Below, in pieces: positions 32,753 to 44,611 of a stretch of DNA of 64,000 nucleotides; the first letter of the stretch is position 1; every line of letters begins with the position of its first letter. The translations under genes were made by a program, and so were the position numbers. Below the pieces are notes generated by a model. The model saw nothing but the letters and a program-made list of their open reading frames with translations. It searched no databases and was not told the origin of the DNA. Location: positions 18,834,530 to 18,898,529 of the forward strand of contig OZ035962.1 of the NCBI GenBank assembly GCA_964034945.1. Direction: 5' to 3'. The stretch is from Chrysopilus asiliformis (taxonomy: Eukaryota; Arthropoda; Insecta; Diptera; Rhagionidae).

Positions 32753-33921
32753 TATAGTCGTCAACTTGTATCCTTTTTTACAGAATGCAATCCCGCTGCC
32801 GGCAGTTATCATGAGCACAATTACTTAATTTCACTTTAACATAGAGAGGGAAAAAACTGGAAATTCAAACGCAAAAAAATTGGGAAAAATCAAATATTTA
32901 GCAAAACAAAAACACTAAGGGTTGACGGAAATTATTTGTTTAACTCTCGAGAGCGTCAATCAAAAAGGGCTGGATGCTATATTTTATATAACTTTATATG
33001 GTGTTTTAATGTGTATTTTCACATATATTCTTGAACTCGCATTTAAAAAAAAACGCTACGAAACTTATTTGTTTCAATCTTGGCACGTTATATACTTTAC
33101 TTTTGGCATGAATTGTCAAGAGGGCTTCTCAGCTCATATTTTAGGCTTTTGGATTTGAGAAGCAACAAGAAATAAAAACAAATTTCAACAAAAAAACATG
33201 CTGTCAAAACGCAATTTATAAATTAAATATTGATTTTCCTTCCCTCACTTTCACTTTAAGTTGACTTACATCCCCATTCAAAAATTTTCTTGCTGTTACC
33301 TTGTACGTATTCTTTCCTAAGTTCATTAGGTTTCGTTACATTATTCTTGCTTCAAGCGTCGTCAAGGTATTGTTTTAATGGGCTTGTGAAAAAAAAATCC
33401 CCCAGAGCCTATATTATAGACGATATAAAGTATGGCAATCTTATATATGTCTGGATACGAAAACTTTATGTGAATTGCTGATGGTAAGCACCTTAATCAT
33501 ATCCATTCACCTTAAGTAAAGTCGAATAGGCTCTTTTAAAAGTGTTTGCAAATTGTTTGTTTTTTTTTTCTTATGAAAAATTTTTAACGGCTTTCTTGAA
33601 AATATTATTGTACCCAAATAGCATTTAAGCAGCCGTGTCGTCTTTATTTACATATTTCGTCACCAGGCAAATCGCAATAATAAGCGATTTTTGTCGCGGG
33701 CACATCGCCGTTATGCGAATGAGATGCGAAATGACACCCATAGTGAGGAACATTTTTCAGTGGTTTGCCACGCCGCAATTATGACACAGGAACGTAATTA
33801 TGATGCTGTAATTTTTCGCTGCAGAATTTTCATGAAGCGATAATTGGCCCACAAACGACCCGTCGATCACCAATTTCCTCATTAAAGCTATTGCGTCTTT
33901 GGAGACACATTATTAATCATT
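32753..33921. other. Unassigned DNA, last 300 bases less AT-rich
   Basis: No gene was found. The part from about 33620 to 33921 is more balanced in base composition, has few homopolymers and contains ATTA/TAAT words (CGCAATTATGACAC, TATTAATCATT), looking more like single-copy or conserved non-coding DNA than the rest of the window. This is an impression only. Confidence 0.35.
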
Positions 33922-35312
33922 GGGCGCATCCAACTACCAGAGCGGCTCAGCATCGCTCTAGAGCAGACGAGGGCAAGAGAAAATTAAAACGGGCCAAACA
34001 TATACCAACAAGCCAAAATAGACTTCAGAAAATCGAGTACACTGTGAGAAAATGTCTTTTATAAAGTCCCGTCGCTGAAACATTTATTGTGCTGTGCGAT
34101 TTTTAGACTGACTACAAACGAAGCTTTTTTTATTGCTTTCGAATTACATGACTTAGTTTTCTGCTCTGGTATAACATTAGCTGTGCATGTAGTTTTCTTT
34201 AGAAAGTCTTCTTTTAATTTTGCAAAAATTAATTTTCTCCTTTCACCATCAAAATCAAAATCCCTTTTGTGTTTGGCTACAAAATGCCTTTGCATTGCAT
34301 ATTTTTTGATGTGGGAAAGCTTAAGAAAACAAACCAAGCATTGTACGGCCTGTCCAGAGATTTCTACAAAAAAAATCCTCCTCCCATTGATCTTTTAAGT
34401 TTCTATTATTATAGAAACCCTTCATATTTATTTCAGTGTATATGCGCAAATAACAAACACAACCTACTTAGTGGAGTGCCTGATGGCGAATGACATGAAA
34501 ACAACTCAGAGCGACCGATGGTTGTGATGTGTTTTCGCTCATCGCTGTGAAAGTAGAGAGTTACAAGCACTGTGTAAGCATGATACTAAATTTGGCCCAG
34601 TTGCAATTGTATTTGGCCCAGTTGCAATTGTATTATTTCGGTTCACTCAAACTGGGCCAAATGGGCCAAAAAGGCCATACTTTGCCCATGGCTGCTCTAG
34701 AGTGAAAAAGGTGCTCAGTTACTGAATGCAATCGCTACAGAGCGGCTCAACTGAGCAGCTCACATTTATTCTGAGCGTAAAAGAAGTCCGATCAGTAGCT
34801 GAGCAAATGTCAAATGAAGAATTACAGAACCTCAATTCATGTCTAAAAACAACGACGGAAATACATAAATGGTGTTATTTATAATATTTATAGTTATTTA
34901 TGTTATTTATAATACGGGAAGCTTCATGGAAGTTCTTGCTGAGCAAAAGGGAATGGAAATAGTTCGCATTGCGGAAAATGTTGGCGAAAGATTTCGGGAG
35001 TGTACTTCGGCATAGTCACCTCAAAATAATCCCGGTTTCTTTCGGGTGCCGCATTCCGGATTGGGGCGACTTCAACTGTTTTTAACATCTTCAACCAAAA
35101 GTGAAATAGCTTCCAGATTTATCGTATCAGAAGCACAAATTTCTAACATTACGGAGATAATTACATCGCGGTCCATCTTGAACAATAATTTCTTTCAATG
35201 ACAGCTCATACATAAATGAGCGGTGCATTCAGGACACAAAATGCTGCTCAGCTGAGCATTTTTTTGACAGCTGAGCTTCGCTCTAGAGCCGCTCTGGTAG
35301 TTGGATGCGCCC
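33922..35312. mobile_element. Composite element with GGGCGCATCC ends, 1391 bp
   Basis: Inverted ends GGGCGCATCCAACTACCAGA / TCTGGTAGTTGGATGCGCCC, extended by GCGGCTC on both sides, with ATT at both flanks (33919-33921, 35313-35315). Inside is a minus-strand relic of a BED-finger hAT transposase (34059-34337). Another word, TTTGGCCCAGTTGCAATTGT, occurs twice in tandem (about 34590-34632). A 3-bp duplication does not suit a hAT, so the coding relic may have been captured or inserted separately. Confidence 0.75.
34059..34337 (-). pseudogene. BED-finger hAT transposase fragment
   Basis: The 92-codon frame encodes MQRHFVAKHK, with the histidines of a BED-type zinc finger, and later ASFVVSLKIAQHN and CFSDG. 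These are the N-terminal landmarks of the ZBED/GTF2IRD2-like group of hAT transposases and their domesticated relatives. The frame stops at 34059, where a one-base shift would let the similarity continue (a DFIKD-like word). The upstream finger cysteines are not clear in this frame and no catalytic RNase-H-like domain follows. It is read as a broken transposase exon; a host gene of the same family is unlikely. Confidence 0.6.
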
Positions 35313-35996
35313 ATTGTGTCACTTCTTACGCTTCTTGTACGCGGTTATGAATTATAGGTCCAAATCTTTAGGCCCAATTGCGTAAATTACTGCATTTTTA
35401 GGTCACAAAGAAGAAACCCCATGTGTCGGTGCTTTTTGGTGCTATTTGGGTAATTTTTCATCCGATGAGATGAAACATCATATACACATAGCAGAAATAC
35501 ATATATGTATATAAATTTTACTGTATCAAGTAATACCGCTAAGTAATTGTAAGACAAATAATTTGTCAAAATTTTAATGTGCTTCATCAGCCGAAGGCTT
35601 CGTAGATATTTTTAGAAACAATATTTGTGGGTTTTTTTTGGGTCTCAAGAAAGTTTGTCTTATTAACTAGAATCCTAAACATTTGCTGGAATGGGGGGAC
35701 AGGGTCGTGTTAAGACAAAGCTGCATTTGGCGCCCTGTTACTTTCTAAAAAATTGATAACAATGCCTTTTATATGCTACAAAATTTTAAAAGACTAATCA
35801 GAGAGAACAAGGTTTGTCTCAATTTTGTACTTTCCTCTACTATAGAAGGAAAGTATTGTCAGTACGAAATCCATTTCAGGCAAAATTATGAGGTTGTCTG
35901 TGCCATTATTTCATAAATATTTTTTCGTATCTCTTCTTGCTTCGTCGGTATTTTGAATGCTGAGCATAAAATGTCATCAACTACCATAATTTTATG
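35313..35996. other. Unassigned DNA with a short dispersed-repeat fragment
   Basis: At about 35832-35900 the text CTACTATAGAAGGAAAGTAT, then CAGTACGAAATCCATTTCAG, matches 46997-47110, where it precedes a GTCY element. The last eight bases (35989-35996) are the target duplication of the next element. No gene. Confidence 0.45.
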
Positions 35997-36155
35997 CAGG
36001 GATAGGAAACGAAATACGGCACCAAAATAACGATTTTCCGAATTTTCCGGAAAAATATTGGGATAGTATTTTAAATCATTTTTTGATTCTAAATCGGACT
36101 TTTTTTTGGCCAGATTCACTATAGTTCTGGAGATACGAAAAAGGAAATCTTTTAA

Positions 36156-36399
36156 CACGCTAACTGCCAACTACGAGGATACTCGTAATTGGCGTATGAT
36201 TTTTATGAGCAAATTTAATTTGTGGGGAGTGAAGAGTTAGACTCTGATTTTGGGTTTGGATACGGAGAAATTGCATATTTTTATGAATTTAATTTAATAC
36301 GTGCACACAAAATCCCACGCTTTAATTGTTTATGCTTTATGAAAAATATGTGTTGCCAAATAGCGTACACACAACATAATTGATTTGGCAGTGAACGTG
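36156..36399. mobile_element. Nested piggyBac-like MITE shared with hAT copy A
   Basis: TTAA on both sides (36152-36155, 36400-36403); ends CACGCTAACTGCCAA / TTTGGCAGTGAACGTG. It occupies the position and orientation expected for the counterpart of 8945-9170. Confidence 0.75.
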
Positions 36400-36647
36400 T
36401 TAAGCAACTTTCTTTTTGGTATCTCCAAAAGTAGAGTATATTTGGCGAAAGCAAAGTCCGAGTCAGAATCAGCAACGTCAAAATAGCCTAAAATTCAATA
36501 TCTTTGATATCGACACAAAAAATGTCGTTTTTTTAATGATCTTTTATACGTTTTTTTTCTTTTAAGTTTTTTAATGATTTTTTAACTTAAGAATCACTAT
36601 TACAGTTTTTTTTGTTTTTATTTCTATTATTAGTTGCGTTTTTTTAA

Positions 36648-36879
36648 CACTAACTGCTACGACAGTTTTAAGCCTTTTTCGAATATTTAGTTGTCAGTCA
36701 AAAAGGCACCAAGACAAAAAAAAATTCAAACAAAATTATACCTAAATGTTATTTTATTACCATAAAATGTGTGCAACGACAAAAAATCGTTGCGGTTGCA
36801 GCGAACACTTTAATAATTTTCATTGTGGCCGTTGTGTACAATCAGGTTTCAGGTTTTGAATGACGTGGCAGTTAGAGTG
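36648..36879. mobile_element. Second nested piggyBac-like MITE, only in hAT copy B
   Basis: TTAA on both sides (36644-36647, 36880-36883); ends CACTAACTGC / GGCAGTTAGAGTG, similar to the first nested element. Copy A has no insertion at the matching place (about 8676-8695, TTTACTGTTCTAG), an informative empty site. Non-coding. Confidence 0.75.
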
Positions 36880-37532
36880 TTAATGTTCTAGAACACTAAA
36901 CATTAAAAAAACGATCCAGAGTAAGTGGGAAATTTCATCGAGTTCAATCGCAACTAACTTCACGCTGGTTACATCAGTAGCCCGTTACTGTTTTATTATT
37001 ATTATTATTACTCACGGTTTGCTACCTCCCTTGTTTAAAATTATTTAGCTGCCTAACAGAACTAACTAACCACCCAATTGAAAATAAAATGTCAGAATTA
37101 TTACGTGGAGATTAGCAGCATTTCATTACCGTACATTACCGTACAAAATTTCCCTTTGTTCCAAACGCTGTCCGAGATGAAAAGGTGGTGCAGGATTTTG
37201 TATGAAAAGCTTGTTCTGAACTGCTTCTGAACATTAAAAAAACGCAACTATTATTTTATATTAATTTTTGTTATAGAATTTTTTTTATACATATAAACTG
37301 AAGAGAATTACTTTGTGATAAAAAAAAAACCATTATTAAAGTGCGATTTTTTTTTTAGTTTTTAGTTTCAATACAATGTGTAACGAAATAATAGCATTAT
37401 AACGTAACGAAATGAAGTTTTTGTCGTTACAAAACGAAATAACGTAACGAAATATAATTTGAATTTCGTTACATAACAAAATATAATAACGTTACGATTT
37501 TTCTTTTTTCGTTTGCCATCTCTGGTTTTATG

Positions 37533-38690
37533 AAGTATACATTTACAGTGATATTTAAGCGAAATTTGTCAATCTCGGGTGAAATAGGTCAAAATTAAGA
37601 GCTGTTTGTCGGTGTCCGAAATACAACCTTTAATTGATTATATTTTTGCTCCTTCGACATTTTTCACATGCCAATAAACTTGTCTTTTATGTGCGTGGAT
37701 CATATTATATCTTATAAATCATCTATTTCAGCACGTGGAAACTTGACTACCGAAAGACATGTAGCAGAAGGTATAAAGCGAATTATTTTCACTTAATAAC
37801 AGGACACCACCAAAGGATGCTCACAATTCCTCATCCGTCGTCCACAACTACTCTATATTATATAGACAAACTGGATGAAGCAATGATGATGGCGATGATG
37901 TAGGAGGCATGTAAAAAACGTGCCTATACCATGGTGAGTAATGGGGTCGGGACACTTGTTGAGCTGAACATTCTTCTAGTAGCTAAGGGGTATTTACTTG
38001 AGTCACTAACCAAGTATTTTCACCATAAACGCCCAGCCAACTACACCGAAACGAATACAAAGCCCAAGAAGAGGAAGATTAATGTTCTTTTAAGATAAAT
38101 GCATGAAACGAATCAGAGGGTGTAAAGTCTTAAATTTTTTGCGCGTTTCGCTATTTTTACCACCGGGTTTGCTTTTAAAATTCCCTCTGATGGTCCTTTT
38201 TAATAATATCAGTGTGCTAGTATGCAAAACAGGATCGTTTCGCTAAATACATATACGCGTATCGGCAAGGGACTGGCTTTACTTGAATTTTCATTTTCGC
38301 TTAATTCACTCTAAACAATATACGTATATTACGTTTCGGCAATATAGTATTTTATTTACGATACAAAAAGTATTAGCCATATCTAAACTCGTCGTCTTTC
38401 CTTGACACCTAATGGACATTTAATGTTCGTTCTTTTTGGTGTTTGTGTGTGTGTTTTTTTCTTCTTGTCGCCTTTGTTTTGATATTTTGATTCACAAAAT
38501 CGTAAGATTAAACAGCTTTTTGGATATTTCGTTGACGTAAAAACTTAACCTAAAATATAAATAAAAATAAGTTTGTTAAAGCTGAATAGGAAATCTAATA
38601 CATAGTGTATCGAATGTGCTAAAAAGTTTTCATTTTGGACCCAAGAGCAGTTGTATATATTGGTGACCCGGCTATCGCCTTTGAAGTATA
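37533..38690. other. Unassigned, possibly single-copy DNA
   Basis: No gene or bounded repeat was recognised. Low in the homopolymers and repeat words common elsewhere. Confidence 0.4.
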
Positions 38691-38701
38691 ATTGAAGACC
38701 G

Positions 38702-39209
38702 AGGCTTGAGTATAATTCGCACATTTGGGCTGGAGCATCAAAAACTGTCCTGCAACCGCTGGACCGAATTCAAAAAAGTGCGTTCCGACTGATTGGAGAC
38801 AAATCTTTGACAGATTCATTACCGTCTCTCGAGCATCGTCGCTCTGTTGAGGTACTCAACATATTCTATAGATATTTCCATGGGAAATGTTCCACCGAAA
38901 TTTCCCAACTTATTCCTCCACGGTATATTTTCCCTAGACCCTCTCGTGCAGCTGCACGCGCGCGCGTCTTCTTCCTTGAGCCTCCCCGCTTTCGTACAGT
39001 AAAGTTTAGGGGTTCCTTCCTTCCGCGAACAACAAGACTTTGAAACAATTTACCATCCGTTGTGTCCCCCCTCCCGAACTATTTATAACCTGCAGAAGTT
39101 CAAGAAGAACATAAACCGACATCTCCTTTCATTCTTCCGATCATCCTGAGCTGTGCTTCGGCATTAAAGGGTCTTCCCCTAAGCTCTGGCTAAAACTATA
39201 AAAAAAATC
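38702..39209 (+). pseudogene. LINE 3' end (jockey/CR1-type reverse transcriptase tail)
   Basis: In one plus-strand frame from about 38702 the product contains RLEYNSHIWAGA, LDRIQKSAFRLIG, HRRSVEVLNIFYRYFHGKC and FLPRTTRL, the C-terminal region of insect non-LTR retrotransposon ORF2. The expected W codon after RTTRL is TGA, a stop at 39041-39043. After one further indel the tail LQKFKKNINRHLLSFF continues in another frame. It is followed by a short 3' part with AAAGGGTCTTCCCCTAAGC and an A-rich end at about 39200. It is 5'-truncated, as usual for LINEs. The same 3' end recurs at 59662-59776. Confidence 0.8.
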
Positions 39210-39402
39210 GAAGACGCTACACGGTAAAAGTTTTTGTGCTAAATTCTTTTTGGAATTGTATACAGTTCCACACCGAAAAAATATTGTAATTTAATATCAT
39301 GAAATATTATTATTATTCTAATATTTGTTTTAATAAAAAGTAATCCAAATAAGTTATTGCTTTTAATACTTTTTTTTATTAAAATTCAATGCAACTGCGT
39401 TT

Positions 39403-39997
39403 TTATACCCGTATGGTGAAACCAAAGGGTATATTAGATTGGCCTTACCGTTTGTAACGCCAAGAACCCGTCATCACACAAAAAAATGAATTACAGTGTG
39501 TTTAGAATGATAAAAAAAAGTTGAATTTAGCATGTCCGTCCGTCCGTCTGTCCGCCCGTCCGTCCGTCCGTCCGTCCGTCTGTCTGTCCGTCCGTCTGTG
39601 GTGCGGATTGCGGCCGCACGGATTGAACTAGAGACTTGAAATTTTGCGCAGATTGGTTTTTCGTAAAATGCAAGGCTAAGTTCGTTAATGGGCAAAAATG
39701 GACCATTATACGAACGAAAACGTTTTTTTGTGAATATCTCGAAAACGGTGTATTGAAGAACAAAAGTTATTTAGGATATGATTCTACAAAAAGTGCAAGA
39801 ACAAAAGTTATTTAGGATATGATTCTATATAAAACTCCCATACATTAAAATCCGATTGGAATAAATTTTAAAAAATCTTGTTGGAAAGTTTGACTCAAAG
39901 TGGAATTTTGGTACAACTGTTCGCATTTTGATACGAATATCACCATACGGGTTTTCAATAATTGCCAGATTGGCAATTATAGCTTTTGTTATGTTTT
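39403..39997 (-). mobile_element. GTCY-array element, subfamily A, copy 4
   Basis: Reverse orientation: TTATACCCGTATGGTG at the left, GTCY array at about 39533-39598, and GCCAGATTGGCAATTATAGC with TTATGT at the right. A small internal duplication of AAGAACAAAAGTTATTTAGG is present at about 39755-39825. Confidence 0.8.
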
Positions 39998-42900
39998 TTA
40001 ACTAACAATAAATATAGAAATGTGCTTTTCTTCTAAACACCATCCAGGCGCGTGACCAGTGCGTCTAAGCCTAAATTTACGCCTGTTTGTGGCACTTTTA
40101 GCCTGAACCACCGTTATAAACCTTTTTATTTTAAATAAAAGCACGCTTTTACCTCTAGTATCACAACTATTTTATTATTTAACCAATAAATGACCTTGAA
40201 ATGATTTCCTCAAAAGCTCTTATCCGAATAGGCAATAATAATAATAAATATTTTTTAATATCAGTAGATCAATGAAAAACGTGACAAATCTATTTAAATG
40301 TTTTCGGATAAAACGTAGGGATGCCCTATCCAATATTGAACGCCATTTCGCCTACAAGTTTTACAACGCCTACAACTTTCTGAAAAATTATTTGAATTCA
40401 CCCGCGTCCCTAAAGCTATTTTGGCATTAATTATTATTATCGATTTGCGGTTACAGTCTGCTGTCTTTTTTGTAATCTTAGTACGACATATTTCTGCGCC
40501 AATACAACCAAAAATATAATCAAAGAATGGGAAACTTTAGCTCTCGGATCCCTTCCAATTATAAAAAGGAATGTCTAACCAATAACCAATATTGGGTGCC
40601 AGAACACGTACGCTTTACAAAATACTCAAAATACTTTCCTTATACACCTCGAGTTTAACGTAATTAAGGAATTTATTTTTATTTATTATACTTCATTTAA
40701 AGCGAAAATAAAATTATGGTTGACGTCAAACCGTTTTCTGTAATATTCTTTTTGATTTCAGTTTCACTTTTATGTGACTCTTATTTAAAACTGTGAACGT
40801 ATTTTTACGAAACTTTTTTTTTGTTCTAAGAATCATTTGTGGTTACAATTCAGAGGCGTTTCTTTTTAATATATTTTCTTTTCTTAATATTTTATTTTTA
40901 ATGCTTCGAAATTAGTCGTGAACATTTTTGGGAGTTCGATTAGGGGGAAGAGGATTTGTTTCAATTTTTGTTCGTGAAGGTTTAGCTCTAATTTGACTTA
41001 GCCCAAAAAAACGGAGTTAAAAAGAAAGGATTAACTCCATTTTTCGGCTAAACGAAATTGCTCTTTAATAAACAGTAAATAGAAGTCTTTTTGGCTTGAC
41101 CTTAAAATCGATTTAGGTCCCTATGAAATGATGGCACAAAGATAAAACTCTTATGGACCTTTTATGTTTTCAAAATACAACAACAATTGCGCTGAAAGCA
41201 AAACTTTTCAAAACAAACACCACAATATTGAAATCATTTTAATGACAAGTGCCGCAGGCGAAATTTTTTAAAGAAAATGCGCTAGAGGCAGTAATTTCTA
41301 GGGAAATTGCGCCGCAGGCAAATATCTTTGGGTTTTCAGGTCAACTTGTTTAGTGATTAGGAAATTACATCACTAGATTGCATGATTCCGGGACAAAAAT
41401 TTGGTTTCCGGGACAACATGCCTAAGTCCAAGGCTGTCAAAGCCATTGCGGGACTTAAAGTCACAGTAAATCCGTAAATATATAGAGCGGAAAACTGCCA
41501 TTTCCATGTTTTGTGAAAAAAATACGCCGCAGGAAGAAAAAAATCTCAAACAAAGAAATTACCATTAAAACTGAGAGCTATTTCAACAGAAGAGACACTC
41601 TTTTTTAGTGTTTCGTCCGTTTGTATAGTGTTTTGAGTTAATTACAGTAGTGTTTCGTAACGTAGAGTACATAGACCCCTAGGGGTAAATCGGCTGGTTC
41701 CAGGGGGTACACGAACTCTGAAAAACTAGGTTGCGGCAACCAAATTTGAAAAAACTTGCGAGGTGTTGTAAAAAAAAATCAGAGGGAAGAAAGTTTATCT
41801 TTATTAAAAAAAAAGACAAATAGTGGCGTAGGCAACATTTTGATGGAAAAAATATACGTCTAACGCGTATATGACCCGTTTTGCATTTAACTCTTTAAAT
41901 AATGAGTTGGACTTTTTCATATTCGTACCCGAGTATCAGTACGTAGAAGAAATTATTTAGGCGAGGATGATTATTCAAAAACACTTATTTGGTACATCTC
42001 CAAAATTTGGCACAAAAGTGTTTTTCATACAAAAGCAGGGTCAAGGATCAAAATGGTCAAAGCTGAACCATTATTTTCGCCCATTTCTTTCGCACATGAA
42101 AATATTTTCCACAACAAGATATCTCGAAAACGGTTGACATAAAAAGTGTTTAAAACATTATTCTTACATTGAAATCGATCATAAAGCAATACAAAAAAAC
42201 ATTTGATAATAGTGCAAGCGAAATAAAATCTTACAAAAATGTTTTAAAATCGTTTTAGACCATTCATTTCATTTCAGTATATTTAGTTTCCATAACGAAA
42301 AACATTATTTTCGACATTCACGTAACATTGTAATTATGGTACCGCATGTACATAAATTAATGGTTTCAGCTCAATGAATAGAAACATTCGAAGCGCTTAA
42401 CAGCCTAACAATCTCTCCTCGCTTCTGTAATGAGCAGAAAGACTGAAATGAAAACGGCTAGAGGGGGTGGTGCGGTTTATTTGGATACATTCACTCCTTG
42501 AAGCTACCTGATCATAAAACTCCAACGAACACCTACATTATGTTCAAAATCTCATCCGCTATTGGTGTACGTACATTTGTTTAACCATAAATATAGTAGG
42601 ATACGCATAGCATATGTCACTTAATGGATTATGTTTGGGGAATTTGTAGAACGTTAAATGTTAAATTTAATATGCTTAATGTTTTACGAAACTAGAAATA
42701 TGGGTTTGACATTCTACATACCAACATAATATCCTAAAATTATGCCATGAAATTGTCTAAGCTATACGCATTAAGGTATCTAACCGAATACCTTATAGTT
42801 ACAATAACGGTAGTAGATATTATTAAGGAGATATACCAGAGTCGCGGAGTAAAAAACCGCTGGCTTTTGAACAGATAGAAAAAATTTCTATGATAACCGA

Positions 42901-43151
42901 AGCCTGAGACCTGAATTTCCATGTAACGAATTGTTTATAATTACTGTTGGGTCTTTGAATACCATAATTAAGCAATCATTTCTCTGTCCATTCAAATCAG
43001 AGATGTACGTCAAATCTCCGTACTAGGTGTACCACCTCGAGTAATTAGAATTGTAGAAAAATCTCGAAATAGGTCTGAGAATATCTATACAAAGCAAAAT
43101 TTATCTACGTGGATGCGAATACTCAAAATTACATATTTGGCACATCACTAC
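39998..43151. other. Unassigned AT-rich DNA with repeat fragments
   Basis: No gene was found. From 41245 to 41535 the word GCCGCAGG recurs (at about 41252, 41312 and 41523), usually followed by an A-rich then T-rich tract. Similar words lie at 59534 and 59816. A CGGGAC-family piece is listed separately. Confidence 0.45.
41340..41480 (+). repeat. CGGGAC repeat family, copy 2
   Basis: Contains CCGGGACAAAAATTTGGTTT, then CCGGGACAACATGCC and ATTGCGGGACTTAAAGTCAC, parallel to 27980-28140. Confidence 0.5.
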
Positions 43152-43411
43152 TATATATGAGGCGTTAAAAGCTAGACTGGACCAATCCACATAATCGAGT
43201 TTTTGAAGCTTTTTCACTTTTGTACTATTATTTACTGTAAATTTTTGGAAAAAAAAATTATGTGGACTTTATTACTCAATGTTGAAATGTTCTTTTGTGC
43301 ATCCAAACATTTTTATCTAGAAACTTCCTCGCAATAGTGATTCAAACACAAAAAAATTCACGATTTCGACATGTGGGTTGGTCCACTCTAGCTTTTAACG
43401 CCTCATATATA
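43152..43411. mobile_element. TA-flanked MITE, copy 2 (GCGTTAAAAGC family)
   Basis: Ends TATATGAGGCGTTAAAAGC and its complement at the right, near-perfect. Full-length match to 10619-10876. Flanks are TATA-rich. Confidence 0.8.
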
Positions 43412-44226
43412 AATGGCGAGGACTGTCTGTTCGTCTGGGGATGAACCGCGGAGCGGTTCGGGGCGGAGCTCCTAGTCGGTATAATATAATTGGCTTTTCT
43501 ATTAATTAATAAAAAGCTTGGTGTCTATCTGTTCGCTTTAAACTCGAGAACTACACGGAAAAAAATATGCATAGGCAACGTTCCTATAAAATATGGGAAA
43601 GCGATTATAGGACTCGTTACACCATTTTGTAGCAACGGTTTCCATAAATATTGGAACTAGTCCTAGTTTTCGTGGAATCATCACTATGTGCCAATTTTCT
43701 TTTCTTCGATTTTAATTCGCATATGGGGTGCGAACTCGTCGTTTATATAGTTTGGACCTACACTACTACCACTCTCTAACACTTGTGTCGGAGAATTTTT
43801 TTTAATTACAGGACATTTTATTACTGGAGTTGTTGGATATATCGAATATTTTCAAGCTCCTCGGACTTCCCTATATAGTATATTCGATAACTGGAACTTT
43901 TGTCAGTCCCGTTTAGATTGGACAGAATCCAATAAAAAAATGTAGTCAGTCCTATTCGGATAGTACTTGGTGCTATAATTATAGGAACGACTCCTATTTC
44001 GCCCCCCCCCTCATACGGCCTCTCCCAACCACCCACACCCCTTCCTCCATCACACTCCCCTCTTCACATCCCTAAATATAATATTTCAAAAGGAATACTT
44101 TTTGTCTGTACGTTAATTCACTTAATTCGGCGAGCCGACAGTTTATCCTAGAGCGTGCGTTTTTCTATTAGGACTAAGCCAAACTAGTTTATTCTAAGAC
44201 GCATAGGCCAAACTAGCCTATCCTTA
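43412..44226. other. Unassigned DNA
   Basis: No gene. A small hairpin, CCGCGGAGCGG, and two offset repeats of GCCAAACTAG (about 44178 and 44209) are present. The last three bases (44224-44226, TTA) are the duplication of the next element. Confidence 0.4.
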
Positions 44227-44608
44227 AGGTGCCGCTCCACATGAGAGTAAATACGCGAGTAACTTTCAAAAACTCTCGAGAGTTACTCGCAGGAGGTTGT
44301 CCATTTCGAAGTTAATTTCGGCGATTTTTCTATCGCTACTAGCGAAATCGAGCTTCTAGCTTCTAGCGTTCTCGAGAGCTACTAGCGAAATTCAAACGTT
44401 GTTCGTATCTGGCGAGCTACTCTCCGAGAGTTCAGTGGAGGCCTGTTCACTAGAGAGTAGAATCACTTTTGACAGCTCGCAGAAACTAGCTCGCAGAAAC
44501 TAGCTCGCGAGTTTTTGCGAGTTTCTGCGAGCGACTCTCAGAGACGTGTCCATTTCCGAGTACCTGAGAGGTTCTCGCCGGCATTTACTCTCATGTGGAG
44601 AGGCACCT
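44227..44608. mobile_element. MITE, 382 bp, TTA target duplication
   Basis: Ends AGGTGCCGCTCCACATGAGA / TCTCATGTGGAGAGGCACCT are inverted repeats with one mismatch that continue with GTAAAT. TTA flanks both sides (44224-44226 and 44609-44611). Inside, AACTAGCTCGCAG is repeated in tandem at about 44484-44512, and GAGAGTTACTCGC and related palindromic words are frequent. Non-coding. Confidence 0.85.
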
Positions 44609-44611
44609 TTA

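Larger units (their letters stand above)
35997..37524 (-). mobile_element. Non-autonomous hAT element, copy B (1528 bp)
   Basis: Inverse orientation relative to 8063-9503: the left end CAGGGATAGGAAACG corresponds to the right end of copy A, and the right end is CGTTTGCCATCTCTG. Flanks ATTTTATG (35989-35996) and GTTTTATG (37525-37532) agree at 7 of 8. It carries the shared nested element (36156-36399) and a private second nested element (36648-36879). Non-coding. Confidence 0.88.
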
